The notes under the pieces were generated by a model. It did no database searches. It saw only the letters and a program-made list of their open reading frames with translations, and was not told the origin of the DNA. Both the position numbers and the translations under genes were made by a program. From JBBIWA01 sp037439425 (GTDB lineage: Bacteria > Acidobacteriota > Blastocatellia > RBC074): a stretch of 64,000 nt of DNA. Of this stretch, positions 53,142 through 63,198 are shown one piece after another. Each line of letters begins with the position of its first letter. The first letter of the stretch is position 1. The stretch covers positions 1 through 64,000 of the forward strand of contig JBBIWA010000001.1 in the NCBI GenBank assembly GCA_037439425.1. Direction: 5' to 3'.

Positions 53142-56072
53142 TTAAAACGCCTGCCCGAAGCTGAAATGGACCTGCAATCGTGAGAGCCTCAGGTTGCGCA
53201 CCACATCAGGCGGCAGGCCTGAACCCCTGAACGGGTCGCTCACCAGATAACCGACATCCACGCGCAAGGGCCCCAGCGGCGTGTTGAAACGCAAGCCTGC
53301 GCCGAGGGTATGCGTGAGATTCTTAAAGCTGAAGTCGCTAATCGTGCGAAAGACGTTACCGCCATCATAAAACCCTACGATCCCAATCTGGCGATAGAGC
53401 GAACGTCGCAACTCAATATTGATCACCATCAGCGCGTTGCCGCCGAGCGGGCGATTGCTCACATCACGCGGCCCGGCTTGCTCGAAATCATATCCGCGCA
53501 ATGTGGTTGAGCCGCCGGAAAAGAAGCGCTCCGTGATCGGGAGCAGCGCTCGCTCGCGCTCACTGATCGAAGGCGGAAGATCAGTGCGCGCGCCAATGTT
53601 TCTGGCCCAGCCCACCCGAAGATTGCCTGCCAGCACCGTGCTGCCCGAACGCGGCAGCGTCTGGTAGAACTGATTCTCTGTGAAGAAGCGCAAGAACTGT
53701 TCATTGCCCCCCAGCGCGCGAATCGCTATCGAGAAGTCGGCACTATGATAACGCCCTTGCCGGGCATCAAATGGATTGTCACGCCCGTCAAAGGCGTAGG
53801 ATGCTGACAGGCGCGACAAGCGCACCGGTTGATCGCGGCGATCGGTAATCGAAGCTGGATTGGTGACACGAACATCTTCGTAGTTATAGCGAAAGAGCAA
53901 AAGGGATCGCTCATCTAGCCTCCGTTCAACCTGCATCAGTGCCGTGACACGCCGCGAGTCGAAAGCCGGCCGGCGTTCGCGCTGCCACAGCAGCGAGAAG
54001 AGCGCCGGAGCCTGGTAACCAAAGGGGCGTGGATCAGTGTAGGAGAGTTGTCCCAGGAGGTTGCGCGGGCTGGCGCGCAATCGCAAGCTGGCCGTGCTCA
54101 GCCGCCCAAAGATGTTCGGGTCTGAAATCTCGATAATCCCCCGCGCTCCTTCGTCCGATTGATAGCCAGCACCATAGACGAAGATGCGCGACTTGTCTTC
54201 CTCTAGTTCCACCAGGAGATTGCGCCGCACCTGGCCGGTAGTCCCCTCTGGGCCGAGCGGTTCGCTGCGCACAGAGACATGCCGAAATGCGCCGAGCTCG
54301 TAAAGGTTCTGCTCGCTGCGGGCAAGCTCATCTTGAAGCAATTTGTCTCCGGCCTTGAATCGGAGAAAGTGGCGCACTCGTTCAGGCTTAGTGCGCTCTC
54401 TCGCGCCGCGGTTGCTGATTAAAACGCGATTGATGTAAACCAACGGCCCCTCGTTAATCTCAAAGAGCACGCGCAGGCGCTCGTTGCCTAATTCAAAGTG
54501 ACGAGCCTGGATCGTAGCCAGCGCATAACCCTGATTATAGTAGAAGTGGAGGATCCGATTGGCAGCGGCTTTGATCCGGCTGGGTGAGAAAGGTTCGCCG
54601 GGGCGAAGATCAATCAATCCCTGGATGGTCTCGGCCGTGTAAAGCGTGTTGCCTTTGAAGGCGATCTCTCCAATGAAAGAGCGCGGACCTTCTTCGACGT
54701 TGAAGATGATGATAAGGCGATCATTCTCTGGATTGACGGCGCGTCTGATGCTGAGCAGGCGTGCACGGCGAAACCCGAGATCGCGGAGCCGGCTGAGAAT
54801 CATCTCGGCGTCGCTTTGCAGCGCTTGCTCGCTGGTAATCCCGCGCGTGTAGCGAGAAAAGAGTGGGAGAGGAAAGAAACTCTCTGTTTTCGAGCGCAGG
54901 CTGTCGGCCACATCCAGAAAGGTAATCTGCTTGCTTCCCTCGATCCGGATCTCGGTGAGCCGGTAGCGTTGTTGGGGCTCGGCTTTGAAGAGTAGCTCCT
55001 GGCTCTCGGCAGAAAAATCTGGCAGTGGGGGTGGCTCGACCTCGGCGAAGAAATATCCTTCCTCTTGCAGGTGATCACGCAGACGGCGCGCGCTTTCATC
55101 CAGCGTCGCCGCGTTGACTCCCCCTTCACGCAGCATAGGCAGAAGCTGCCGCAGCTTCTGCTCCTTGATCTTGTAACCTGCGACTTTGACCGTGAATTTC
55201 GGCCCGGAGCTGACCGGCAAGGTGATCTTGACCGTGTTGGTGGCATTGTCGTAACTCAGATCAGGCGGGCCGATTCTGGCATCTAGGTAACCTGCTGAAA
55301 CATGCAGAGCGAGTAGCCGTTGCAGGTCCTCCTTGAGCTGCTCAAGCGAGAAACGCGCTCCGGGCTGGGTTCTCATCTCTAGCAGCAGCCTGGATTCGGG
55401 GAGGCGGGAGTTGCCGGTCAAAGTAACAGCCCCGGTGGTGGCTGGCTCGCCAGCGTCGATTTCGTAGATAATGGTAGCATTGGTCCTGGTCTCATCGTAC
55501 TCGGTGCGGTAGGCGACGCTGACCTGGTAATATCCGCGGTCTCTCAGGACTTCATAGATCTGCTCAGCGCCACGCCTGACACTGGCTTCAGAGTATTTAC
55601 TTCCGCGTTCGAGTTCTGGCAACCGCGCTTGCAGCTCTTCGGCGCTTATTTCCTCCAGCCCTTCAAATTCAACTCCGGCAATGCGCACTTGCGGAGTCAC
55701 CACGAAGGTGACGATGAGAGTCCCATCACCGTTCAGTTGTGTCTCGACGCGCGCATTCGAGACGCGCCCTGATTCATACAGGGCCAGCAGCGAGCGACGG
55801 ATCTCGGCCACCGAGTAGGCCGTCCCCTCGCGCACGAGCAACCGACTGCGCACCTCTTCGCGCAGCTCCCGATCGGGGAAGCCTTCAAAGACCAAGCGGA
55901 GTTGAGCAATGGGTTTGCCGATGTAAGCTTCCAGACTCTGAGCCAGGGTGAGGGGAATATGAATCACGCTAGCCAGGCAGCAGTAGATCAGGAGAGGGAG
56001 AGTACTGGGAGCAGGAAAAGCTCTCTTGCCCTCAAAGCCTGTTTTCATCGGTAAATCTGCACGACCCATCAA
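53142..56072 (-). CDS. tamA: Omp85-family outer-membrane protein, TamA-like
   Basis: 976 residues. Signal peptide region LPLLIYCCLASVIHIPLTLA. Several POTRA domains cover ~50-590 (IAQLRLVFEGFPDRELREEV; YQVSVAYRTEYDETR; FIGEIAFKGNTLYTAETIQG). A C-terminal 16-strand barrel of the Omp85 type follows (~600-976), with GGSTTLRGYDFEQAGPRDV as the conserved L6 RGF/Y loop and a terminal Phe in HFSFGQAF. It could be a BamA paralogue, but coupling to tamB points to the TamA role in inserting barrels. Its ATG overlaps the tamB stop as ATGA, so translation is coupled, with tamB upstream. Confidence 0.88.
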   Translation of the reverse strand: MMGRADLPMKTGFEGKRAFPAPSTLPLLIYCCLASVIHIPLTLAQSLEAYIGKPIAQLRLVFEGFPDRELREEVRSRLLVREGTAYSVAEIRRSLLALYESGRVSNARVETQLNGDGTLIVTFVVTPQVRIAGVEFEGLEEISAEELQARLPELERGSKYSEASVRRGAEQIYEVLRDRGYYQVSVAYRTEYDETRTNATIIYEIDAGEPATTGAVTLTGNSRLPESRLLLEMRTQPGARFSLEQLKEDLQRLLALHVSAGYLDARIGPPDLSYDNATNTVKITLPVSSGPKFTVKVAGYKIKEQKLRQLLPMLREGGVNAATLDESARRLRDHLQEEGYFFAEVEPPPLPDFSAESQELLFKAEPQQRYRLTEIRIEGSKQITFLDVADSLRSKTESFFPLPLFSRYTRGITSEQALQSDAEMILSRLRDLGFRRARLLSIRRAVNPENDRLIIIFNVEEGPRSFIGEIAFKGNTLYTAETIQGLIDLRPGEPFSPSRIKAAANRILHFYYNQGYALATIQARHFELGNERLRVLFEINEGPLVYINRVLISNRGARERTKPERVRHFLRFKAGDKLLQDELARSEQNLYELGAFRHVSVRSEPLGPEGTTGQVRRNLLVELEEDKSRIFVYGAGYQSDEGARGIIEISDPNIFGRLSTASLRLRASPRNLLGQLSYTDPRPFGYQAPALFSLLWQRERRPAFDSRRVTALMQVERRLDERSLLLFRYNYEDVRVTNPASITDRRDQPVRLSRLSASYAFDGRDNPFDARQGRYHSADFSIAIRALGGNEQFLRFFTENQFYQTLPRSGSTVLAGNLRVGWARNIGARTDLPPSISERERALLPITERFFSGGSTTLRGYDFEQAGPRDVSNRPLGGNALMVINIELRRSLYRQIGIVGFYDGGNVFRTISDFSFKNLTHTLGAGLRFNTPLGPLRVDVGYLVSDPFRGSGLPPDVVRNLRLSRLQVHFSFGQAF

Positions 56073-59000
56073 AACCGTTTGCGCAACCGCACATCGAGAC
56101 CGAAGCTACCATTCTGCGCGCGCGAGGCGACCAGCGAGATGCGATCGCTGGCGCGATATTCGATCAAGATCACCTGATCCTGGTTCGCGGCGAGATTGGT
56201 TGAGTAGGTAATCGAAAGGTCTTTCGTCACGCGCCGCCCAATCGTGATTCGCGCCGTCGGGTCAGCTCCGCGTCCTACTAGCAGCGGATCGATCGAGAAG
56301 CGGTTCAACCCAAACAGACGGCCCGTGACCCGGCTCTCAATCTGGCTGGAGATCGGCTGCGCGACCAGAGAAGCGATCGTGCCGACCGAAGTCCGCGCCA
56401 GGGTTTGAGCTGGGCTGCCTGTCCTCAGCTCGTCGCTCAATTGTCCGGTCGTGATCAGCGCAATGACGTCGGATTGGGGCAGTGGCGGCTCTGATCGTGG
56501 AGTGACCCGCAACTGATCAGCCGGGCCGCTCACCAGCACGATCAACCGGTAACCAGCAATCTCGGCCTCAGCCTCAATGTTCAGGCGCGGCGCCGCTGCT
56601 GCGCTGCCTGAAAATTCGATAAAGCCTTTGGAGAGGCGGTAACGCTCTTTGAAGAGGTTGTCAATGATGCCGCGCGAGATGTTGATGCGACCACTCAGTG
56701 ACGGATCATCGGCCGGACCACGCAACTCGAGCGCTGCGCTCGCTACCACATCCAGGCTCTTAGTGCGCAGCAGCAGCGTCTCATTAGCCACCACGCGAAT
56801 GTCAAGCTGGGTTGGCGGAATCAACCGCGACTGGCCAGGCGCGCTGACCTGAGGAGTGCCGAACTCTGTACTTACCCGCTCGATGAATTCAAAGAGATCC
56901 ACATCAGCCAGATACTCGGCGCGCCGCACATTGATCAAGCCACTCAACACTTGAAGCTGTTGGTTGCCTTGCAAAGTCAAATCCCCATCGAAGCTCGTGC
57001 GCGTGTCGCGCGGATAATCCATCCGCACCTCACTGGCTTTGATCTGAAAGCGCCAGCGACTGGGCCGCAGCCTACTGAAGGCCGCACCGCCAATCAAGCT
57101 CACGCGGCCGGTGCCAATGTCGGCGGTGAAGGATTCAATCCGCGCCTGATCGGCCGTGAACAAGAGACGGCCGCTGGCGTTTGAAATCGCCAGCGGAAAT
57201 TCAGTGCTGCGCAACAGGCCGCCTTGCAGCGAGAGGGTGCCGCTAAAGCGCGGCCGCTCGTAGGTGCCACTGCCCGAAACCTGAACCCGTATTAGACCAT
57301 TAGCGAAAAGCCCTGGCACGAAGCTTTGCAAGATGCGCAGGTTGACATCCCCGTTGGCGGAAAAGTTGGTCCGTCCTTTCTCGCCGAGCGCGACGCTTCC
57401 CGCCAGCACCAGGTTCGTCTCCTTGCCTGAGAGCCTGATTGTGCCCAAGTCAAGCTGATCAGCGCCCATCCTGATTCTCACCGGGGGGTGCGCGGCAACC
57501 TGATAGTCGCCGATTTCCAGGCTCAATTGGGTGAGATGGGCTTCCAACTGCACGCCATCGCGCGTGCCAAAGAGATTGCCTGCAAGCAGCAGTTGCCCAT
57601 GAGCTCTGCCGGTCGCCTCGAACTGCTGGCCCGCAATCAACTCCAGGAGGGGCGCAAGCGCGACATCTTTCAATTCTATCTCTGCCTGCACTGGCGCTTC
57701 AGGCTTGCTGAAATTTATCTCTCCCCTTCCTCTGTAACTGTGTCCCAACAACTCTGCCGCCAGCTCAAGTCTGGCAATGCTATCCCGCCCCGTGAGTTTC
57801 AGCTGCAATTGGCCGAGTCTTTCACCGCGATAGCTCAGATCACTACTCGCGATAGCAGCCTCCAGGCGGTCGAAGATGCGACCTTGCTCTTCCTCGAGCT
57901 TGACTTCAGCGCTTTCCATCGCCAGCTGCACACTGGCCGTCCCGCCGAGGGGCAATGGCGCTGCTTCACGCGCCGCGTTGATAAATTGGCCGAGGTCCCA
58001 ACCTTCGCCGCGCAGATTGACGCGATAGCCTTTCGTCTCGGTATCCAGGCTCAGGTTACCCGTCATCAATCCCTTGCCGGAACGTAACCGAAGAGCGTTC
58101 AGCTCGATGCGCCTTCCATCCAGCACTACTCTCCCGCTGGCCTCTTCAAGCTCGAGTTCCCCGTACCTGGCCTTCGTAATTTGATAATGTGCCGTGCCAC
58201 GTCGCGCATCGGGTAACCCTGTGATCTCCGCTTCGCCGCTCAGTAGCCCTTCAAACGAGAAGATCCCAAACAGCCGCACCACTGAAGCCAGCTCGAACTT
58301 CTCCAGGTGCATACGTACCGTCGCGCTGTTTGCTCTCTCGAAAGAATAGCTCGCAGTCAGCTCAGCACAACCACCCTTAGGTTGCGTTAGCCATCCGCGC
58401 TCTAATCGAAGAGTTTGATGGGCATAGTTTACATCGGCAGAGAATTGACCCAGTAATTCATCATAAAGGTAGATCGCATCGAGCGCTAGGTGACCGTTCA
58501 CTTGCGGCTCATCGAGCGAACCAGTGAGGCGCCCTCTGAAATTGAGCGCGCCGGTCAATTGCACTTCGCGCTCGCGCACCAGGTCAACTACCTTGAGCGC
58601 TGCCTCTGTCTTCAGAGCCTGCGCAAACGTGAGTAGCCACGGCTGGAGTTCTGCAGCGTCCGCAGCATCCAGCGAGAGCTCAAGCATGCCCGTGCGATCC
58701 CACGAGAGCCGTCCACTCGCAGCCAGTCGCGTCGCGCCGGCCTGCACGACAGTATTCTCAATCCGCAACTGCTGCTCGGAAGCTACCAGATTGACTTCGC
58801 CATTGAGGGGCACACCTTCCTCATCCGAAGTGAGAGCGCTATCGGATGTCACCTCGCCACTGGAACGAAGGGTGCTTCCTGTGAATTTCAGATTGGCTGC
58901 GCCTTCGGCGGCAGTGTAGTCATTCGAGGGCCAAGTGAGCTTGACGCGCCCCTCGGCCACGCCACGCAATGGCAATCGCTTACCCACCGCGACCGCTACT

Positions 59001-60412
59001 GCTTGATCCAGATTGAGTCCGTGCAGTTCTGCCACTGCCTCCGATGTGCCACGCCCATCCAGTCTGAAGCGAGCGCTCCCTTTCACCTGGCCCTCAAAGA
59101 GCTCTCCACTGAAATTGATCACCCGGAGCTCATCGCGGTTCGCGCTCACTTCGCCAGCAATATGGCCAATGGGCACATCAGCAGTTACCAGCCTCCCAAT
59201 GCGCGCCTGCCCGGCGAGATGAAACCTGGCCGGATCGCGCAGTGGTACTTTCAGACGTGCCTGATTGAAACTCATGCCGGTGGCTTTGAAGTTATCGCTC
59301 AGCAACTCCTGGAGCCTGAAATTGGCCAGCCAGGAAAGTTCCTCCCCATTTCCAGCAATGCCTCCAATGAGCGACCACCGGTTAACCTGGAATCCGGCTA
59401 CCGCCAGGTTGCGAATGGCCAGTTCGGTGCGGGCTTCGTAATCGGCTTTTTTGCCTCTGCCAGTGAGTTCCAGCTGAAGACCTTCAATCCGCACTCCCTG
59501 AGCCATGAGCTTATCACTGCGGATTTCTCCGTTGACGCGATAGTCAACGCCCTCACCTGCCACCTGCCCCTTAAAGGAGACCGCTCCTCCAAGTTTGGCC
59601 TGCTGTGCCAACAAACGCGCCACCTCCTGCAGCTTGACTGAAGCTGTGACCTTGAGTTGGTAGCTGAACTTGCGCCAGTCTCTCAATTCACCCTGCAGAT
59701 CGGCCCTCAGCAGTGGTGAAGTGATGTGCAATGCATCTACCAACGCCCCTTCTTCGTTGACGCGGGCATTAAGCTCGAAGCTGATGCCAGACGATTGGCG
59801 GCCATCGAAGAGAAAGTCACTTTGCTGAGCTGAAGCGCGCGCACGCATCACATCGCCACTCTCAGGAGACAGCGTGATGGTGAGATGGCGGGCTGTGCCT
59901 TCAAGCCGGTGCAGGCGGTCAAGGTAGTAAATCTCCGCGTTGCGCAGCTCGATCTGTGCTGTCTTGTAGGTGAAAATGACCTCTTTCTCCTTCGCCTCAG
60001 CTGGGAGACGCAGGCTGGCGAGATTTGAGCGCCCCTGCTCATCAACCCGATACCACAAGCGCAACCCGACTATGGTTAAGGCGCGTAGCTGGATCCGGCG
60101 CGGGCGGCCCCATCCGAGCAGATCGTGAAGGGTGATGCGCGCCCGCATCTGCTCGAGAGTAGCCAAGGCTGCAGAGGAGTTCTCCGGATAAAATTTCAGC
60201 TCACGCGCTTCTATCTCCAGGTTGAAGAGATCGGTCTTGAGCGAGCCAAACTCCAACCGGAGGCCATACTCGGCCAGAGCTGTTTGCAAGCGCGCCATCA
60301 GCCACCGGTCTACGTAGCCCCGGCGCACCAAAAAGCAAGCCAATAGAGCGCTCAGGATCAAGAGCACTCCAGCGCCTATTAGAATCTTGCGACGATTGAG
60401 CAATCTCAACAT
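56069..60412 (-). CDS. tamB: translocation and assembly module protein TamB (DUF490)
   Basis: 1447 residues. An N-terminal anchor (ILIGAGVLLILSALLACFLV) is followed by a very long region of repeating beta strands typical of AsmA/TamB-like lipid-transfer and assembly proteins. The C-terminal ~350 residues are the conserved TamB domain: RINISRGIIDNLFKERYRL, GYRLIVLVSGPADQLRVTP and SDVIALITTGQLSDEL, ending in DVRLRKRF. It bridges the inner membrane to TamA or moves phospholipids to the outer membrane. The order tamB-tamA with a 4-bp ATGA overlap indicates one transcription unit. Confidence 0.92.
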   Translation of the reverse strand: MLRLLNRRKILIGAGVLLILSALLACFLVRRGYVDRWLMARLQTALAEYGLRLEFGSLKTDLFNLEIEARELKFYPENSSAALATLEQMRARITLHDLLGWGRPRRIQLRALTIVGLRLWYRVDEQGRSNLASLRLPAEAKEKEVIFTYKTAQIELRNAEIYYLDRLHRLEGTARHLTITLSPESGDVMRARASAQQSDFLFDGRQSSGISFELNARVNEEGALVDALHITSPLLRADLQGELRDWRKFSYQLKVTASVKLQEVARLLAQQAKLGGAVSFKGQVAGEGVDYRVNGEIRSDKLMAQGVRIEGLQLELTGRGKKADYEARTELAIRNLAVAGFQVNRWSLIGGIAGNGEELSWLANFRLQELLSDNFKATGMSFNQARLKVPLRDPARFHLAGQARIGRLVTADVPIGHIAGEVSANRDELRVINFSGELFEGQVKGSARFRLDGRGTSEAVAELHGLNLDQAVAVAVGKRLPLRGVAEGRVKLTWPSNDYTAAEGAANLKFTGSTLRSSGEVTSDSALTSDEEGVPLNGEVNLVASEQQLRIENTVVQAGATRLAASGRLSWDRTGMLELSLDAADAAELQPWLLTFAQALKTEAALKVVDLVREREVQLTGALNFRGRLTGSLDEPQVNGHLALDAIYLYDELLGQFSADVNYAHQTLRLERGWLTQPKGGCAELTASYSFERANSATVRMHLEKFELASVVRLFGIFSFEGLLSGEAEITGLPDARRGTAHYQITKARYGELELEEASGRVVLDGRRIELNALRLRSGKGLMTGNLSLDTETKGYRVNLRGEGWDLGQFINAAREAAPLPLGGTASVQLAMESAEVKLEEEQGRIFDRLEAAIASSDLSYRGERLGQLQLKLTGRDSIARLELAAELLGHSYRGRGEINFSKPEAPVQAEIELKDVALAPLLELIAGQQFEATGRAHGQLLLAGNLFGTRDGVQLEAHLTQLSLEIGDYQVAAHPPVRIRMGADQLDLGTIRLSGKETNLVLAGSVALGEKGRTNFSANGDVNLRILQSFVPGLFANGLIRVQVSGSGTYERPRFSGTLSLQGGLLRSTEFPLAISNASGRLLFTADQARIESFTADIGTGRVSLIGGAAFSRLRPSRWRFQIKASEVRMDYPRDTRTSFDGDLTLQGNQQLQVLSGLINVRRAEYLADVDLFEFIERVSTEFGTPQVSAPGQSRLIPPTQLDIRVVANETLLLRTKSLDVVASAALELRGPADDPSLSGRINISRGIIDNLFKERYRLSKGFIEFSGSAAAAPRLNIEAEAEIAGYRLIVLVSGPADQLRVTPRSEPPLPQSDVIALITTGQLSDELRTGSPAQTLARTSVGTIASLVAQPISSQIESRVTGRLFGLNRFSIDPLLVGRGADPTARITIGRRVTKDLSITYSTNLAANQDQVILIEYRASDRISLVASRAQNGSFGLDVRLRKRF

Positions 60413-60593
60413 AACTTAATGCTACAGGCAGCGAGCAGCAATCTTCGCTACCCACTGAATCAATGCGAGAAATTTATGAACAGACGGGCAAAAGGGGATT
60501 ACCAGGTGGGAGTCGGGAAGCCGGGATCGTCAGCAGCCAGGAGCTGATCGTTGGTCCCGGCCATTGACGCACCCAGTGGCCCGGCGCCTGCTC

Positions 60594-60905
60594 TTACAGC
60601 AAGTCGGACATTGCCAGCGCGAACTCTTGCGCCATAGTGGGATGGCCATGGCGCTCAGCCGCCGCGATGCCTTCTTCATAGGCAGCACGCGCTTCCTCAA
60701 TGCGGCCTAACTGCTCCAGCGCCCGGGCCAGTAAACCATAAGCTGCACCTTCATCCTCAGCCTGGCTCAAATAGCTGCGCAGTTCCTGGACCGCTTCTTC
60801 AAAGCGCTCAGCTTTAAATAACTCGTTAGCCAGGCCGAAACGCACCGTGGTGTTGTGCGGTTCGGTCCGCAACATTTCTCTGAAAAGACTGATCCGTGCT
60901 TCCAC
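60594..60905 (-). CDS. small tetratricopeptide repeat protein
   Basis: I choose the GTG at 60905, which follows GAGGAGG at the right distance; a frame open to 61100 adds ~65 residues without repeat character. The product is 103 residues with about three TPR units (ALVRFGLANELF-like VRFGLANELFKAERFEEAVQ; AYGLLARALEQLGRIEEARA) and an acidic, helical C terminus. No signal peptide or membrane segment with this start. It is probably a cytoplasmic adaptor; the partner is unknown. It lies 180 bp upstream of tamB on the same strand, so it might share its transcript. Confidence 0.75.
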   Translation of the reverse strand: MEARISLFREMLRTEPHNTTVRFGLANELFKAERFEEAVQELRSYLSQAEDEGAAYGLLARALEQLGRIEEARAAYEEGIAAAERHGHPTMAQEFALAMSDLL

Positions 60906-61479
60906 CTCTACTGCCTCCTCGCTTCGCTCTTCTTGTTGAATCCAGATGATAGGCTCCGCAAACACGAGCGTCAATAGCCATTGAAGCTCACCGCCGCCCC
61001 TTTCTGCTATGCACCGAACTGAAAGCCCAAAGATTGGGGCGGCCGATGTCTTCGGTGCAAAGATGCGAAAGCTGCCGTTGGTGCGAGCCGTGTGCGGCAA
61101 GAGCCTGCCCCGTTAGTGGTAGCGCACGGTGTCACTGCTTAGGCCCGCGCCTTCAGCTAACTCTCCAATGCCAAGCGCTGCCTGACTCATCTCTTTGGTC
61201 TCCCTCCCGCAGGCCTCACACGCAGAGGACGAACCCTGGAGCCAGCCCGGAGCAAATGTGAAGCTGGCCATCCGAAAATTTCTAAATCTGGCATTAACCA
61301 GCTTGGCGTAGTCTGATCTCCCCTATTATCATAGCCCGGCTCTCCATTGCAGCAGTTGTGATCAATCTCAACAAGGGGGGTGCGCTTCGACACACGACGA
61401 TTGCCGAAGTCGCACCATTAAGAGCAGCCAACTGGAGCGGCAAGTCAGGGACTTGTCCTCTTTACTTCGGAGGCCCACT
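60906..61479. other. divergent intergenic region with a possible promoter for the MBL-fold gene
   Basis: No gene beyond the extended frame of the TPR gene. TTGGCG (61303-61308) and TATCAT (61327-61332), 18 nt apart, could form a promoter for the plus-strand gene at 61480, leaving a leader of ~140 nt. A GGAGG Shine-Dalgarno sequence (61468-61473) precedes the ATG. Confidence 0.4.
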
Positions 61480-62691
61480 ATGTATCACGATCATCACCAC
61501 AATCACCCTCACTCTGACAAAGGCCTGCATCCTTCACGGCGACAGATGCTGACAGGGCTGGGCGTAGCAAGTTTAGCAGCCACGGTGGCGCGCCCATCAC
61601 TGGCCGAGTTATTCACACCTGTATCCTATGCGCCTGCACCGCGCCCTCAGTCTTCCGCTTCGCTCTTCCGCATAGAAAGAGTAGCTGAAGGCATTTACGC
61701 TGCTATCGCCAAACCTGCAGCGCTGATTAACTGCAACGCAGCCGTGCTCGTTGGCTCTGACTACGTGCTCGTTGTGGACACCCACTCGAAGCCATCGGCG
61801 GCGCAAGCGCTGATCAATCAGATTCGTGCCGAGGTGAGCGACCGCCCAGTACGCTATGTGATCAACAGTCACTTTCACTGGGATCACGCGCAAGGCAATT
61901 TAGCCTATCCGAATGCTTTTGGCAGAAACGCAGAGATCATCGCTTCGACGGCCACGCGCGAATGGTTGGCTCGTGAAGGGGCGCCACGGTTGCGCCAATC
62001 GCTGGCCGGGCTGCCCAGGCAGATTGCCGAGCTGCGCCAGCAGGCGGAAGCAGTCAAAACGCATGCTGATAATAGGTATCCGCGACTGATGGCGCAAATT
62101 GCAGAGATGGAGGCGTACTTGAAAGAGATGGACCCGCCGGAGAAGCAGATCGTGTTGCCCACGATCACCTTTGATCGCCGTCTGGTAATCCATCACGGCG
62201 GGCGCGAAGTGCATTTGCTCTTCCTCGGACGCGGCCACACGGCTGGCGATGTAGTTGTTTACGTGCCAAGCGAGCGGGTCGTGGCCACGGGCGATCTGCT
62301 GCATAGCATTCTCCCTTTCATGGGAGATGGCTATCCGGATGAGTGGCCGCGCACGCTGGCTGAGCTTGAAAAGTTGGACTTCAATCGCGTCGTCCCCGGA
62401 CACGGCTCGGTGCAGGAAGGCAAAACGGTAGCGGCTTTCTTCCGCGGCTACATCGAAGAGATCAACGAAGCGGTCGCGCGTGGCGTTGAACGCGGCGCCA
62501 CTCTGGAAGAGCTACAGCGCTCGCTGGCGCCTGATCGCCTGCGTTCAATCAAGGCTGGTGAGCAGGAAGCGCGGCTTGTGCGCGAGGCCGCCGCCTTTGG
62601 CGTGTCTGATCCGGCAGCTAGGCTCAAAGAGTCAGTGGCTGCCAATGTCGCTGACACTTACAACTACTACACCAAACGACGAAACAAGTAG
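61480..62691 (+). CDS. Tat-exported metallo-beta-lactamase-fold hydrolase with His-rich N terminus
   Basis: 403 residues from the ATG at 61480 (GGAGG upstream). Seven of the first 17 residues are His (MYHDHHHNHPHSDKGLH), directly before a twin-arginine-type signal (PSRRQMLTGLGVASLAATVA). The MBL fold starts at ~64 with the metal motif H131-F-H133-W-D135-H136 in NSHFHWDHAQGN, then FLGRGHTAGDVVVYVP and VPGHGSVQ. The family includes lactamases, lactonases and sulfur-oxidation accessory hydrolases; the substrate is not evident. The N-terminal His cluster may bind or deliver zinc before export. A thioesterase gene follows after 70 bp. Confidence 0.85.
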   Translation: MYHDHHHNHPHSDKGLHPSRRQMLTGLGVASLAATVARPSLAELFTPVSYAPAPRPQSSASLFRIERVAEGIYAAIAKPAALINCNAAVLVGSDYVLVVDTHSKPSAAQALINQIRAEVSDRPVRYVINSHFHWDHAQGNLAYPNAFGRNAEIIASTATREWLAREGAPRLRQSLAGLPRQIAELRQQAEAVKTHADNRYPRLMAQIAEMEAYLKEMDPPEKQIVLPTITFDRRLVIHHGGREVHLLFLGRGHTAGDVVVYVPSERVVATGDLLHSILPFMGDGYPDEWPRTLAELEKLDFNRVVPGHGSVQEGKTVAAFFRGYIEEINEAVARGVERGATLEELQRSLAPDRLRSIKAGEQEARLVREAAAFGVSDPAARLKESVAANVADTYNYYTKRRNK

Positions 62692-62761
62692 AATGAGTGA
62701 GCAATTTCCCTGTGCCGCTTCGGCAGTGCAGGAGGAAGGATGAAAAGTCTGAGGTGAATTA

Positions 62762-63160
62762 ATGGTATCTATCGAGCTGAAGAGACGAATTCGCTGGGCA
62801 GATGCGGATGCTGCTGGGCGGTTGCATTTTCCCCGCATCTTCGAGTATGTCGAAGAGGGAGAGAGCGAGTTGTGGCGCAGTATCGGCTATCCGCTGTTAG
62901 AACGGCGCGGAGACTACGACTTTCCGCGCGTTCACGTCGAGTGCCACTTCAAGAAGGTCTTGCCGCTGGATGCGCCGTTTATTATGCGTTTTTCGGTCGG
63001 CAGGCTAGGGCGCTCTTCGATCCGCTATGACTTTGAGGTCTTCGCCGATGAAGAGAAAAAAGAGCTGGCACTCAACGGCTCGATGACGGTCGTGGTTGTG
63101 CAGAACGGCAAGCCGAGCGCAATTCCGCCCACTTTGCGCGCTGCGCTGGAAGGTGTTTGA
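62762..63160 (+). CDS. acyl-CoA thioesterase, YbgC/FadM-like hot-dog fold
   Basis: 132 residues, the usual single hot-dog domain length. The N-terminal RRIRWADADAAGRLHFPRIF corresponds to the catalytic Asp region of the 4HBT family (DxDxxG...), followed by the helix FEYVEEGESELWRSIG and strand-rich FPRVHVECHFKKVLPLDAPF. Such proteins hydrolyse acyl-CoA thioesters in the cytoplasm. GAGGTG lies before the ATG. It is convergent with the SH3-domain gene. The genomic link to the MBL-fold gene is only proximity. Confidence 0.85.
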   Translation: MVSIELKRRIRWADADAAGRLHFPRIFEYVEEGESELWRSIGYPLLERRGDYDFPRVHVECHFKKVLPLDAPFIMRFSVGRLGRSSIRYDFEVFADEEKKELALNGSMTVVVVQNGKPSAIPPTLRAALEGV

Positions 63161-63198
63161 CACTCTGCTGCGATTAATGATGCGACCGGCACTCAATC

